Source: Stenotrophomonas maltophilia
GTDB lineage: Bacteria > Pseudomonadota > Gammaproteobacteria > Xanthomonadales > Xanthomonadaceae
Length of the DNA stretch: 64,000 nt
Direction of reading: 5' to 3'
Assembly (NCBI RefSeq): GCF_002799245.1
Contig: NZ_NEQV01000004.1
Coordinates: 62,001 to 126,000, forward strand
Part shown: in pieces, positions 54,531-63,711 of the stretch
Layout of the letters: every line of letters begins with the position of its first letter
Numbering within the stretch: position 1 is the stretch's first letter
Made by a program: the position numbers and the translations under genes
Notes under the pieces: generated by a model
Database searches by the model: none
Seen by the model: only the letters and a program-made list of their open reading frames with translations
What the model was told of the DNA's origin: nothing

Positions 54531-54845
54531 TCAGCAGCCAACGGGTCGTTCGCAGGCCTGTTCGTCGGCACAACAGTTCTCCGTGAGATAGGCCACCAAT
54601 GCGGTCATCGCCTCGAACTCGGCCCGGTAGCAGATCGTCCGACCACGTTGCTCGGCGCTGATCAGGCCCGCAGCCAACAGTTCCTTCAGGTGGAAGGAGA
54701 GCGTGGCGCCAGGCAAGCAGAGCGTCTGGGCAATGTCACCGGCCAGCTTGCCGCCGCTGCCGGCCTGTACAAGCAGGCGGAAGATCGACAGGCGGGTGGC
54801 GTGGCCCAAGGCAGCAAGAGCGTGGGTTGCAGTTTTATGTTCCAT
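54531..54845 (-). CDS. arsR: Arsenic-responsive repressor ArsR
   Basis: This 104-residue winged-helix protein has a DNA-binding helix in LPGATLSFHLKELLAAGL and a C-terminal cysteine group (NCCADEQAC...GC), which fits type 2 ArsR proteins that bind As(III) with C-terminal cysteines. It is divergent from arsH with an operator between. Confidence 0.92.
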   Translation of the reverse strand: MEHKTATHALAALGHATRLSIFRLLVQAGSGGKLAGDIAQTLCLPGATLSFHLKELLAAGLISAEQRGRTICYRAEFEAMTALVAYLTENCCADEQACERPVGC

Positions 54846-54846
54846 G

Positions 54847-54864
54847 ATTCTAGAATAATAGAAT
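54847..54864. promoter_or_regulatory. ArsR operator between arsR and arsH
   Basis: ATTCTA-GAATAA-TAGAAT forms an 18-bp inverted repeat directly upstream of the arsR ATG and 21 bp before arsH, so one repressor site can control both directions. Confidence 0.75.
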
Positions 54865-54884
54865 CGATTCCGTAGGACAACCCC

Positions 54885-55625
54885 GTGCAGCAGATCCCCA
54901 ACTTGGTCCCAGGTGCCTTGGACATTCCGACGGCCACCAAGCTCAACGACCCGGCCGCGCAGCCGCACCGCCCGCGCATCCTGATCCTGTACGGCTCGCT
55001 GCGGCCTCAGTCGTTCAGCCGCAAGCTGGCGCTGGAGGCGCAGCGGCTGCTGGAACAGCTCGGGGCGGAAACCCGCCTGTTCGATCCACACGAGCTGCCG
55101 ATGCTTGACTCGGTGCCAGCCACCCACCCAAAGGTGCAGGAGCTGCGCCAGGCCTCGCTGTGGTCGGAGGGCCACGTGTGGGTCAGCCCGGAACGCCATG
55201 GCACCCTTACCGCGGTATTCAAGAACCAGATCGACTGGCTGCCACTGGAAGAGGGCAGCGTGCGCCCCACCCAAGGCCGCACGCTGGCCGTGATGCAGGT
55301 CTGCGGCGGTTCGCAGTCGTTCAACGTCGTCAACGCGCTGCGTGTGCTCGGCCGGTGGATGCGGATGGTGACGATCCCCAACCAGTCCTCGGTCGCCAAG
55401 GCCTGGCAGGAGTTCGACGACGAAGGTCGAATGAAGCCTTCGGCGTACTACGATCGCGTGGTGGACGTCATGGAGGAACTGGTCAAGTTCACCCTGCTGG
55501 TGCGTGGGCGCAGCGACTACCTGGTGGACCGTTACAGCGAGCGCAAGGGGGCCATCGAGGCGGCGGCGCTGGCGGCCGCTGCAGGGGTGGTGGAAACTGT
55601 TTTTAACGAGGAGGAAAGTGCGTGA
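54885..55625 (+). CDS. arsH: ArsH, NADPH-dependent FMN reductase
   Basis: This 246-residue protein has the flavodoxin-like FMN site [15 protein letters not shown] and [20 protein letters not shown], typical of ArsH, which oxidises trivalent organoarsenicals. GTG start at 54885. Its stop overlaps the next arsC by 4 bp. Confidence 0.95.
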   Translation: MQQIPNLVPGALDIPTATKLNDPAAQPHRPRILILYGSLRPQSFSRKLALEAQRLLEQLGAETRLFDPHELPMLDSVPATHPKVQELRQASLWSEGHVWVSPERHGTLTAVFKNQIDWLPLEEGSVRPTQGRTLAVMQVCGGSQSFNVVNALRVLGRWMRMVTIPNQSSVAKAWQEFDDEGRMKPSAYYDRVVDVMEELVKFTLLVRGRSDYLVDRYSERKGAIEAAALAAAAGVVETVFNEEESA

Positions 55626-56041
55626 ACGCGGTCATCTACCACAACCCCAAGTGCGGCACCTCGCGCAACACTCTGGCGATGATCCGCTTCGCCGGGATCG
55701 AGCCGGAAGTGATCGACTACCTGGCCCACCCGCCCAGCCGCGCGCGCCTGGTCGACCTCATTAGGGCCGCGGGCTTGAGCGTGCGCGACGCCATCCGGCA
55801 GAAGGGCACTCCTTATGACGAGCTAGCACTGGGCGATGCGGCACTGAGCGACGACGCGTTGCTTGATGCCATGCTGGCGCACCCAATACTCATCAATCGT
55901 CCTTTCGTGCAAACCGATAATGGCACGCGCCTGTGCCGGCCTTCCGAACTGGTGCTGGATATCCTGCCGAAGCTTCCCGGACCATTCCGGAAGGAAGATG
56001 GAGAGTTGGTGGCCGAGCACAGGGGAGGCCCGGCGACCTAA
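55622..56041 (+). CDS. arsC: Glutaredoxin-linked arsenate reductase ArsC
   Basis: This 139-residue protein has the N-terminal active site [12 protein letters not shown] and the segments FIDYL-like [14 protein letters not shown] and [10 protein letters not shown], all typical of the E. coli ArsC type. It is the third ArsC in this locus and of a different fold from the other two. GTG start overlaps arsH. Confidence 0.95.
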   Translation: MNAVIYHNPKCGTSRNTLAMIRFAGIEPEVIDYLAHPPSRARLVDLIRAAGLSVRDAIRQKGTPYDELALGDAALSDDALLDAMLAHPILINRPFVQTDNGTRLCRPSELVLDILPKLPGPFRKEDGELVAEHRGGPAT

Positions 56042-56095
56042 TCTGGGTGCTGGGCCGGGCTGGCCGCCTTTGAGAACAACAGGAGATCCTGCCCC

Positions 56096-56370
56096 ATGCC
56101 GACGCTCCATCCCGCAAAAAGCGAAAGTGCGTGGCGTGACTTTCTGGTGTTCCTATGACTGGGACTGACCTCGTTCGGTGGCCCGATTGCCCATCTGAGC
56201 TACTTCCGCCTCGAGTTTGTCGAGCGCCGCCGGTGGCTGACGGACCGTAGCTACTCGGATCTGGTGGCCTTGTGCCAGTTGCTTCCAGGCCCAGCCAGCA
56301 GCCAGGTTGGGGTGTTGCTGGGCTTGGCCCGCGCCGGCTGGCTTGGCCTGCTGGCCGCCTGGGCAGGTAA
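56096..56370 (+). pseudogene. chrA: Chromate transporter ChrA, N-terminal remnant
   Basis: The frame reads TSFGGPIAHLSYFRLEF and LVALCQLLPGPASSQVG, both diagnostic of ChrA, but codon 21 is TGA and the sequence ends after the first membrane segments. At least 80% of a normal ChrA is lost. Confidence 0.85.
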
Positions 56371-56690
56371 ATCGCATGGGTCAGGTCGCGTTGGCGCTGC
56401 ACCAGTTCGGCTACGCGCGCCGCCATGCGGTTGGAATGTTCGATGATGACCCGGATCTGCGAGCGCGGCGAGACCGGGCAGCGTCGAATCCCCGCTAGGA
56501 AGCGGATCCTGCCAGATCGGAGGGCAGCTGTCGGCCAGAAGTGGATACTGCAATCATTGCTGCCTGAGCCCACTCTCCAAAGGCAAGGGGGAGCGCCTGC
56601 TGTTCGCCCGCTGTCACATCAACTGCGACTAGCTGAAATCTTTGATCGCCTACCTGGAAGGGCATTCCGCGCACCAGCATCCTGTTCGAT

Positions 56691-56796
56691 CTGATGACTA
56701 ATGATTCTCAGGACTTGCTGCGGTACCGGTGTGCGGCTACCTCCTGATGACTAATGATTCTCAGGACTTGCTGCGGTACCGGTGTGCGGCTACCTC
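56691..56796. repeat. 53-bp perfect tandem duplication
   Basis: The unit CTGATGACTAATGATTCTC... (56691-56743) is repeated exactly at 56744-56796. The second copy ends 8 bp from the stop of the H-NS-like gene. Confidence 0.9.
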
Positions 56797-56803
56797 GCTA
56801 TCA

Positions 56804-57172
56804 CTACTTGATCAGGAAGTCATTCAGTGATTTTCCACTTGCTACCAGCTCGGCTATCCATCGCGGTTGCCGCCCTCGACCGGACCACGTCTGGCCGCGC
56901 ACTGCAGGATTGCGGTACTTGGGAGCGATCTTGGACCCTGTCGATTTGGCAGGCCTCCGATCACCTCGCTTCTTGGCGGTTTCGGAGGGCACGATCACTG
57001 AAGCGCCGTAGAGTTCCTCTATCGTGTATCCATGATCCTTGACGTACTTGTTGATCTTGGCGCGCATCGCTGTGGCCTTAGGGCGTGACAGCACCTTGGA
57101 CTGCTGCTTCTCCGCCTGAGCAATCAGTGAGCGAAGTTCCTTGGCAGAAAGGCCGCTGATATCAATAGTCAT
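56804..57172 (-). CDS. H-NS-family nucleoid protein
   Basis: This 122-residue protein has an N-terminal coiled region (LSAKELRSLIAQAEKQQSK) and a C-terminal H-NS DNA-binding domain, PKYRNPAVRGQTWSGRGRQP, with the WSGRGRQP signature. H-NS-type proteins silence AT-rich transferred DNA, which would fit its place at the edge of the accessory region. Confidence 0.92.
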   Translation of the reverse strand: MTIDISGLSAKELRSLIAQAEKQQSKVLSRPKATAMRAKINKYVKDHGYTIEELYGASVIVPSETAKKRGDRRPAKSTGSKIAPKYRNPAVRGQTWSGRGRQPRWIAELVASGKSLNDFLIK

Positions 57173-57470
57173 GAATTCTTCCCCGATGTCGAGGCCCTAG
57201 CCTATTCTCAAATGACATTGCGTGTCACTCCATGTCCACTATGAGTCGCTCAATCTCAGGATCGACTACTAAAAAGTGGATCGTGTTAGCTACTCTCTCA
57301 CTACACATGATTTTCACGTGGCATATGGACCTGAGGACTAAAGACGCGCCGTGAGTGATTGCTGTGGCGTCGCCAAGAGTTCTTTGAGATCGCCAGTTTG
57401 AGGCATTGGATGAATCGACGTTAGACTCAAGCGCTTTCCGTAGCAGATCAGGGAGGCAAGGCGCATAACC

Positions 57471-58568
57471 GTGAGATCAATTCCCTTCATTGTCGCTGCC
57501 GCGTTGGCGGGAACTTCGCTGGCTGCAGATGCTTCTGAGGATAACCTACATAGAGATCCTTACTTTGATCCAGGAGGCGCCGTCAGGTTCAACTATGGCT
57601 GGCTCGACTACGGGCCGTCCAGCCGCCTGCAGCTTGAACTGCTGCGTGCAGACCTTGACGCTGGAACCGGACCGTTTTCCTTCTCTGCCCAATACCGCTG
57701 GTACGATGGCTTCGACGCCGTGCATCACGCCTACGCGGGCTGGCAGTTCTCCGATGCTACCCAGCTCAAGGCAGGTATCCAGCAAGTCCCGTTCGGGCTG
57801 CTCCCCACCGTTTCGCAGAGTTTCTGGTTCGGCTCCGGCTACTACCTGGGCATCGAGGATGATTACGATCCGGGCCTTGTGGTGATTCACCGCAGCGGCA
57901 GCACAACTTGGCATCTTGGCTGGTTCTCCGGAGACGAATACGGGTCCGGGGCTCGCTACGATCGCTACTCCTTTGATGTCGCGCAGACCGAGGCATTGCC
58001 GTATCGCGAGCGGCAACGACTGCATGCACGCGTGGAGAGCGCGCACGACTGGGGCGGCGGCGAACTGTTGCTGGGCGCATCAGCGTTTGCTGGCAAAGTG
58101 CAGAACACTCAGACACGGCGTCAATACGGTCATCAGGGCGCGGCCCTCCACGCACAGTGGCAGCGCGATGGTTGGACCGCGCAGTTGCAGTGGGCGCGGT
58201 ACCGGTATGACGTGCCCGGAGATCGCATCGCAATGTCGGCGTTCCAATCCCCCTTCCAGGTTGCAGCGCAGGCGGATGTGCCAAGCGCCAACATCGCCTA
58301 TTCGTTCGGCCAGAAGGGCTGGCTGGATGACATCACCTGCTATAACAACCTCAGCATGACCCGCCCGGTCGGGCACCGCGCGGGCCTTCGTGATTCGTGG
58401 CAGAACGTGACCGGTTGCAGCCTGCAGAAAGGCATCATGCTCACCTATGTCGACTGGATCGCTGGCCGCAACATGTGGTTTGCCGGTGGTGATGGTATCG
58501 GCATCGACGAAGGAGGCCTTTCCAGCTGGCATTCGCGGCTGAACCTCAATATCGGCTTCTACTTCTGA
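57471..58568 (+). CDS. Outer-membrane porin-like beta-barrel
   Basis: This 365-residue protein has a signal peptide (FIVAAALAGTSLAADA), alternating hydrophobic strands rich in Trp and Tyr and a C-terminal Phe (NIGFYF), the outer-membrane insertion signal. It is probably a substrate porin. It lies 51 bp before the BCCT gene, so it may feed that transporter. GTG start. Confidence 0.75.
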   Translation: MRSIPFIVAAALAGTSLAADASEDNLHRDPYFDPGGAVRFNYGWLDYGPSSRLQLELLRADLDAGTGPFSFSAQYRWYDGFDAVHHAYAGWQFSDATQLKAGIQQVPFGLLPTVSQSFWFGSGYYLGIEDDYDPGLVVIHRSGSTTWHLGWFSGDEYGSGARYDRYSFDVAQTEALPYRERQRLHARVESAHDWGGGELLLGASAFAGKVQNTQTRRQYGHQGAALHAQWQRDGWTAQLQWARYRYDVPGDRIAMSAFQSPFQVAAQADVPSANIAYSFGQKGWLDDITCYNNLSMTRPVGHRAGLRDSWQNVTGCSLQKGIMLTYVDWIAGRNMWFAGGDGIGIDEGGLSSWHSRLNLNIGFYF

Positions 58569-58619
58569 TCGGCCTCGCGCAAGCCGCAGATTTTTCCACC
58601 CAATAACACGGAGGTATCC

Positions 58620-60599
58620 ATGCAGAGCACGGCTCCGCAACATCCCCCCGTTCGCCAGCGGATCCTTTCGCAGGTGTTCATTCCCACGGCAGCCATCGTC
58701 ATCGCGCTGCTGGCGCTTGCCGCCTTCGCGCCCGAAATGGCCACGCGGTGGTTCACCGCGGCCAAGTCATGGGCCGCCAATGATGCAGGTTGGTTCACCA
58801 TCCTTGCAGTAGCCGGCTTCCTGGTCTTCGTCGTCGGCGTCGCCATCAGCAGTTACGGCCGCATCAAGCTCGGCCCTGACCACAGTACGCCGGACTACAG
58901 CTACGGCTCCTGGTTCGCAATGTTGTTCGCTGCGGGCATGGGCATCGGTCTGATGTTCTTCGGCGTTGCCGAGCCCATCATGCACTACGCCACGCCGCCG
59001 GTTGGTTCGCCTGAGTCCGCCGCCGCTGCCCGCCAGGCAATGCGCATCACCTTCTTCCACTGGGGCATCCACGCATGGGCGATCTACGCGGTGGTAGCGC
59101 TGTCGCTGGCGTACTTTGCGTACCGACACAATCTCCCGCTGCGTGTCCGCTCCGCGCTGTATCCGCTCATCGGCGACCGTATCCACGGCCCGTTGGGACA
59201 TGCCGTAGACACGTTTGCCGCACTGGGTACCATCTTCGGCCTGGCCACCTCGCTGGGACTGGGCGTCATGCAGATCAACGCCGGCCTGAACTACCTGTTC
59301 GGCCTGGAGGTCAGTACGCTCGCCCAGGTTGGCTTGATCACCGTCATCACACTGGTGGCCACCGGATCGGTCGTGGCTGGCCTGGACAGCGGCGTACGCA
59401 GGTTGTCCGAGCTCAACATGATCCTGGCGGCGGCGCTGCTGGCCTTCGTGCTGGTCTGTGGACCCACCGTTCACCTGATGCAGGCGCTGGTGCAGAACAC
59501 CGGCATGTACGTTTCCCAACTGTTCTCGATGACCTTCAACCTTTATGCCTACGAACCCACGGGTTGGCTGGGTGGCTGGACGCTGTTCTACTGGGGCTGG
59601 TGGATTGCGTGGTCGCCCTTCGTTGGCATGTTCATCGCGCGCATCTCACGTGGACGCACCGTCCGTGAGTTCGTGGTAGGGGTGCTGCTCGTACCGCTTG
59701 GCTTCACATTCCTGTGGATGACCATCTACGGCAACACCGCGTTGCACATGGTGCGGACGGAGGGCATCCAGCAGTTGGTGCAGGCGGTCTCAACCGACAG
59801 CTCGATGGCGCTCTTCGAGTTCCTGGAGCACCTGCCGCTGACCATGCTGACCTCTTCGCTGGCGGTCATCCTGGTTGCGCTGTTCTTCGTAACCTCAGCG
59901 GACTCCGGTGCCCTGGTAATCGACATGCTTACCTCGAAGGGTGAGGAGGAATCGCCGGTCTGGCAGCGGATCTTCTGGGCGCTGCTGGTCGGCGGCCTTG
60001 CGATTGCCCTGCTGGTGGCCGGCGGCTTGGAATCATTGCAGGCGGCCACCATTGCCAGTGCGTTGCCATTTACGATCGTCATGATCCTGATGTGCTGGGG
60101 ACTGCTGAAGGCCATGCATCTGGATGCAACCAAGCGCTCGATCCTGCGCGAGGCACGTATCTTGCCGGGTACCAGCGAGGATTGGCGGGCGCGCCTGCGC
60201 CTGCTGGCGCACAATCCGTTGAAGATCGAGGTGACCGGCTTCATCGAGCAGCGTGTCATCCCGGCATTGGAAGAGGTTGCGGCTGAGCTGCGCAAGCAGG
60301 ATCTGCCGGTCCAAGTCTCCAAGGGGGAGGATGGTCGTGCGTGGCTGCAGGTTGGCCATGGCGAGGAGATGGACTTCTTCTACTCGGTACGGCCCCAGCC
60401 CTATGAGCCGCCGACGTTCGCCCTGCAGGATCCTCGTCGGCCGGTCAGCGAGGGTACCCGTCATTACCGTGCGGAGGTCTATCTGCGGGAGGGCGGGCAG
60501 GACTACGACGTCATGGGATGGACCAAGGTTCAACTCATCCACGATGTGCTCGATCAATACGAGCGCCACCGTCAGTTCCTGGACAAGGTGCGCTCGTAG
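58620..60599 (+). CDS. betT: BCCT-family betaine/choline/carnitine transporter
   Basis: This 659-residue inner-membrane protein has 12 helices, the family tryptophan-rich segment TLFYWGWWIAWSPFVGMFIARISRG in part, and MGIGLMFFGVAEPIMHY. The long cytosolic C-terminus (about 150 residues) is like that of BetT. It imports quaternary ammonium compounds, often under osmotic stress. Substrate is inferred. Confidence 0.92.
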   Translation: MQSTAPQHPPVRQRILSQVFIPTAAIVIALLALAAFAPEMATRWFTAAKSWAANDAGWFTILAVAGFLVFVVGVAISSYGRIKLGPDHSTPDYSYGSWFAMLFAAGMGIGLMFFGVAEPIMHYATPPVGSPESAAAARQAMRITFFHWGIHAWAIYAVVALSLAYFAYRHNLPLRVRSALYPLIGDRIHGPLGHAVDTFAALGTIFGLATSLGLGVMQINAGLNYLFGLEVSTLAQVGLITVITLVATGSVVAGLDSGVRRLSELNMILAAALLAFVLVCGPTVHLMQALVQNTGMYVSQLFSMTFNLYAYEPTGWLGGWTLFYWGWWIAWSPFVGMFIARISRGRTVREFVVGVLLVPLGFTFLWMTIYGNTALHMVRTEGIQQLVQAVSTDSSMALFEFLEHLPLTMLTSSLAVILVALFFVTSADSGALVIDMLTSKGEEESPVWQRIFWALLVGGLAIALLVAGGLESLQAATIASALPFTIVMILMCWGLLKAMHLDATKRSILREARILPGTSEDWRARLRLLAHNPLKIEVTGFIEQRVIPALEEVAAELRKQDLPVQVSKGEDGRAWLQVGHGEEMDFFYSVRPQPYEPPTFALQDPRRPVSEGTRHYRAEVYLREGGQDYDVMGWTKVQLIHDVLDQYERHRQFLDKVRS

Positions 60600-60721
60600 A
60601 ATCTGCACACAGATGCCGCCCGGAGTAGCGGCATCTGCCTTGGGTCGGGCATGACCCTGCGTTGACGTGGCCTCGGCGCCCGGCCGTGCTATTGATGGTC
60701 GAACTTCCCAGGAAGTAGCCC

Positions 60722-61993
60722 ATGCTCACCAGATTGAGGCTTGCAGCCAGCAAAGTTACAAAGCGGATGTGGTTCCGCTCGACCCTGTATGGCGCCCTAG
60801 GCATCATCACGGCGTTGGCGGGCGCGTTCCTGAAGTTCCTCATTCCCGTCGGCCTTGCCGCACGGATCGGCGCAGATTCCGTCGGCAACATTCTTGGCAT
60901 TCTTGCCGCGTCGATGCTGACGGTAACCACCTTCTCGCTGTCCACCATGGTCTCGGCATACGGGTCCGCGTCCAACAGCGCCACCCCGCGCGCGGCCCGC
61001 CTGCTGATCGAAGACACCCGGGCCCAAGGTGCGCTGGCCACCTTCATTGGTGCCTTCCTGTTCTCGATCGTGGGCCTCATCGCGCTCAGCACTGGCATCT
61101 ACGGAGATAGCGGCCGGCTTGTACTGTTCGGGGCAACCATCGCGGTCATCATCGTCATCACAGTGACGTTGCTCCGGGCTATCGAGCAGTTCTCACGCTT
61201 TGGCCGCGTCGGCGAAACCATCGATCTGGTGGAGCGGGCGACCCAAGTGGCAATGAAGCGCCGCGCCGAGGAGCCTTCGCTCGGCGGAGCCAGTGCGGTT
61301 CGGGTAGGAGAGGGGGCGGTGCAGCTGGTCGGCGATCAGGTGGCCTACGTTGAACACGTGGATGTCGGGCGGATCAACGCCATTGCGCAGGAACATGATC
61401 TACGCGTTCATCTGCTCTGCCAGCCGGGTACGTTCGCAACCCCAACCCGTCCGTTGATAGCCATCGAGGGAAATCTACTTCCTGAAGTACAGAGTGAAGT
61501 GATCTCAGCCATTTCCTTTAGCGACGCGCGCTCCATCGAAAATGACCCACGGTTCGGGCTGGTCGTGCTTGCGGAAATTGCGCAGCGAGCCATGTCACCT
61601 GCGGTGAACGACCCTGGGACCTGCATCGACGTCATCGGGACATGTGTCAGGCTGCTCTGTGCATGGTCCAGCCACGCAGGGGACGCTGCGACAGGCGAGG
61701 TGCTGTATCCGCGCGTGCACGTGCAGTGTCTCGACGTACGCGACATGTTTGAGGACGCGTTCACTCCGATTGCCAGGGATGCCGCCGCGTCCCTGGAGGT
61801 CAGTATCCGGCTGCAGAAGGCCTTCGCAGCGTTGGCAGGGTCCTCGAATGAAGCGACAAGAGTCGCATCACAGGCGCATGCCCGCATCGCGTTGGAGCGC
61901 GGCCTATTGGCCATGGATTTCGAAGCTGATCGCGAGGCGCTTCGAGCCGTCGCATCTTATTTGACTCTGGAAGATGTGGACCACCGTTCGTAG
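60722..61993 (+). CDS. DUF2254 membrane protein
   Basis: This 423-residue protein has four N-terminal membrane helices (YGALGIITALAGAFLKFL, NILGILAASMLTVTTFSLS and two more) and a long soluble part with SPAVNDPGTCIDVIG, the signature of DUF2254. Function is unknown. Confidence 0.88.
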   Translation: MLTRLRLAASKVTKRMWFRSTLYGALGIITALAGAFLKFLIPVGLAARIGADSVGNILGILAASMLTVTTFSLSTMVSAYGSASNSATPRAARLLIEDTRAQGALATFIGAFLFSIVGLIALSTGIYGDSGRLVLFGATIAVIIVITVTLLRAIEQFSRFGRVGETIDLVERATQVAMKRRAEEPSLGGASAVRVGEGAVQLVGDQVAYVEHVDVGRINAIAQEHDLRVHLLCQPGTFATPTRPLIAIEGNLLPEVQSEVISAISFSDARSIENDPRFGLVVLAEIAQRAMSPAVNDPGTCIDVIGTCVRLLCAWSSHAGDAATGEVLYPRVHVQCLDVRDMFEDAFTPIARDAAASLEVSIRLQKAFAALAGSSNEATRVASQAHARIALERGLLAMDFEADREALRAVASYLTLEDVDHRS

Positions 61994-62065
61994 TATCTTC
62001 CTATCAAAGCCTTTGAAGCGCTGCGCTGGCTATCAGTGCTCGGCTGTGGTCTGGAGCACATCCGG

Positions 62066-62842
62066 TCAGCTCACCTTCCACAGCATGTATGCGGCAGTAA
62101 TGAAGATCAGTACTGCAAATACCGTGTTCAGAGCTCCACGATAGTTGGCCAGCTTCGTCGAAGTTGCTGCACCTGCAATACCGCCAGCCACGCCGGCAAC
62201 GACGAAAACTGCCGCGAGCTTCCAGTTGACCAGACCTGTACGCGCGTAGTTCAGTGCGGTGGTCATGCCAAATGCGGCGACGGCGACGAGCGAGCTTCCG
62301 ACTGCGGCGATCATCGGCATGCCCGTCGCGGCCACCAGTGCGGGCACGATGAGAAAGCCTCCGCCAATGCCAAAGAAGCCAGAAAGCCCGCCGGCGGTGG
62401 CGCCCAGCCCAATCAGCGCGGGCGCGTTGCCTCTGCCGAGCCGAGCGTCCGTGAGTCCAGGCGTGTTGCGCCTGCGAAGCATGGCGATGCCGACAACGAT
62501 CATAGCCACAGCAAACAGCGCCAACAGGCTCCTGCCGTCGAACGCCTTGCCCAAGCTGGAACCCAGGTATGCGCCCGCGATCCCCGCCAGAGCGAAGACC
62601 GAGGCACAAGGCCAGCGAACGTTCCCTCTACGGGCATGTATCACCAGATTCGACACCGCATTGACCGCTACTGCCAGGGCGCTGGTGCCGATAGCCACAT
62701 GCGGATCTCCCACTCCGACCACGTAGAGCATCAGTGGCACCGCCAGGATGGATCCGCCCCCACCGACCACGCCCAGGACGAAGCCGACCAGGACGCCAGA
62801 CAGGCCGCCCAGAACCAACTGCAGCAGAGATAGCGCTTCCAT
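62066..62842 (-). CDS. TauE/SafE-family permease (second module)
   Basis: This 258-residue protein has the glycine-rich repeats LGVVGGGGSILAVPLMLYVV and SGFFGIGGGFLIVPALV and closely resembles the permease at 36941. It is the last gene of the second sulfur module, 3 bp after the DUF442 gene. Confidence 0.9.
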   Translation of the reverse strand: MEALSLLQLVLGGLSGVLVGFVLGVVGGGGSILAVPLMLYVVGVGDPHVAIGTSALAVAVNAVSNLVIHARRGNVRWPCASVFALAGIAGAYLGSSLGKAFDGRSLLALFAVAMIVVGIAMLRRRNTPGLTDARLGRGNAPALIGLGATAGGLSGFFGIGGGFLIVPALVAATGMPMIAAVGSSLVAVAAFGMTTALNYARTGLVNWKLAAVFVVAGVAGGIAGAATSTKLANYRGALNTVFAVLIFITAAYMLWKVS

Positions 62843-62845
62843 ATG

Positions 62846-63283
62846 TCAGTCGCCGGACGCCGGGCCTTGCTGCAGCCGTGTTGCGATGGAAGAAAGGTCA
62901 TAGCCTGCATCCGAAGCAACAGACAGGACGTGGTCAAACGCCGCTCCATTGTGAACGACTTCCGACAGCGCCCAAAGCATCGCAGCACGGGTGCCGGTTC
63001 TGCAGTACGCGGCAACAGGGCTTGGCAGCGCTTCGATCAACTTGGCAAAGGTATGCACCTGATCATCGGTAATAACGCCAGGCAGCGCAGGAAGATAGGC
63101 AAACTGCATGCCCGCCTGGTGGCAGGCGGCCTGCAGCGCATGGTGACTGGGCTGCTCCGGCTGTTCATCGTCGGGGCGGTTGCAGATCACGCTCGCAAAG
63201 CCCTGCTCCTTCAGGGCTTCAATGTCCTTTGGCAGGAGCTGGCCGGACACCTTGAGGCTGGCGGAGAGTGGCTTGAGGTTCAT
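62846..63283 (-). CDS. DUF442 (TIGR01244-type) phosphatase-like protein
   Basis: This 145-residue protein has the loop AYCRTGTRA with Cys and Arg, and the N-terminus LKVSGQLLPKDIEAL common to the TIGR01244 family. In BigR-type operons this domain works with a persulfide dioxygenase; no dioxygenase gene is visible here. ATG overlaps the YeeE gene by 4 bp. Confidence 0.88.
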   Translation of the reverse strand: MNLKPLSASLKVSGQLLPKDIEALKEQGFASVICNRPDDEQPEQPSHHALQAACHQAGMQFAYLPALPGVITDDQVHTFAKLIEALPSPVAAYCRTGTRAAMLWALSEVVHNGAAFDHVLSVASDAGYDLSSIATRLQQGPASGD

Positions 63284-63711
63284 GGTTCTCCCGTAGTTGC
63301 AGTGGGGCGGTGAATGAGGCCATGCAGGAGCACGCCAGCGATCATTGCCGTGGCGAAGATGATCGCGAAGGGCTGGCCGGTTCCCAGCAACGCGATGGCT
63401 GGGCCGGGACATAGTCCGGCCAGACCCCAACCCAGGCCGAATATCGCCGCACCGATCACCAGGCGCCGATCGATGATGCGATGGGTGGGAATGTGCAGCG
63501 ATACGGCAAGCAGCGGCGTTCTGCGGGCGCGTATCCACAGGTAGGCTGCGCCGGAAGGGATCAGTGCGCCCAGCATGACCAGCGCCAGGGAGGGGTCCCA
63601 GGCGTCGCTCACATCAAGGAAAGCAAGCACGCGGGCTGGGTTGGCCATACCGGATACGACCAGTCCCAGTCCGAAGAGTGCGCCGCACAGGAACGCGGCG
63701 AGACGGATCAT
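63280..63711 (-). CDS. YeeE/YedE-family sulfur transporter, second half
   Basis: This 143-residue membrane protein carries [15 protein letters not shown] with the sulfur-handling cysteine. It corresponds to the gene at 39440 in the first module. It overlaps its neighbours on both sides by 4 bp. Confidence 0.88.
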   Translation of the reverse strand: MIRLAAFLCGALFGLGLVVSGMANPARVLAFLDVSDAWDPSLALVMLGALIPSGAAYLWIRARRTPLLAVSLHIPTHRIIDRRLVIGAAIFGLGWGLAGLCPGPAIALLGTGQPFAIIFATAMIAGVLLHGLIHRPTATTGEP

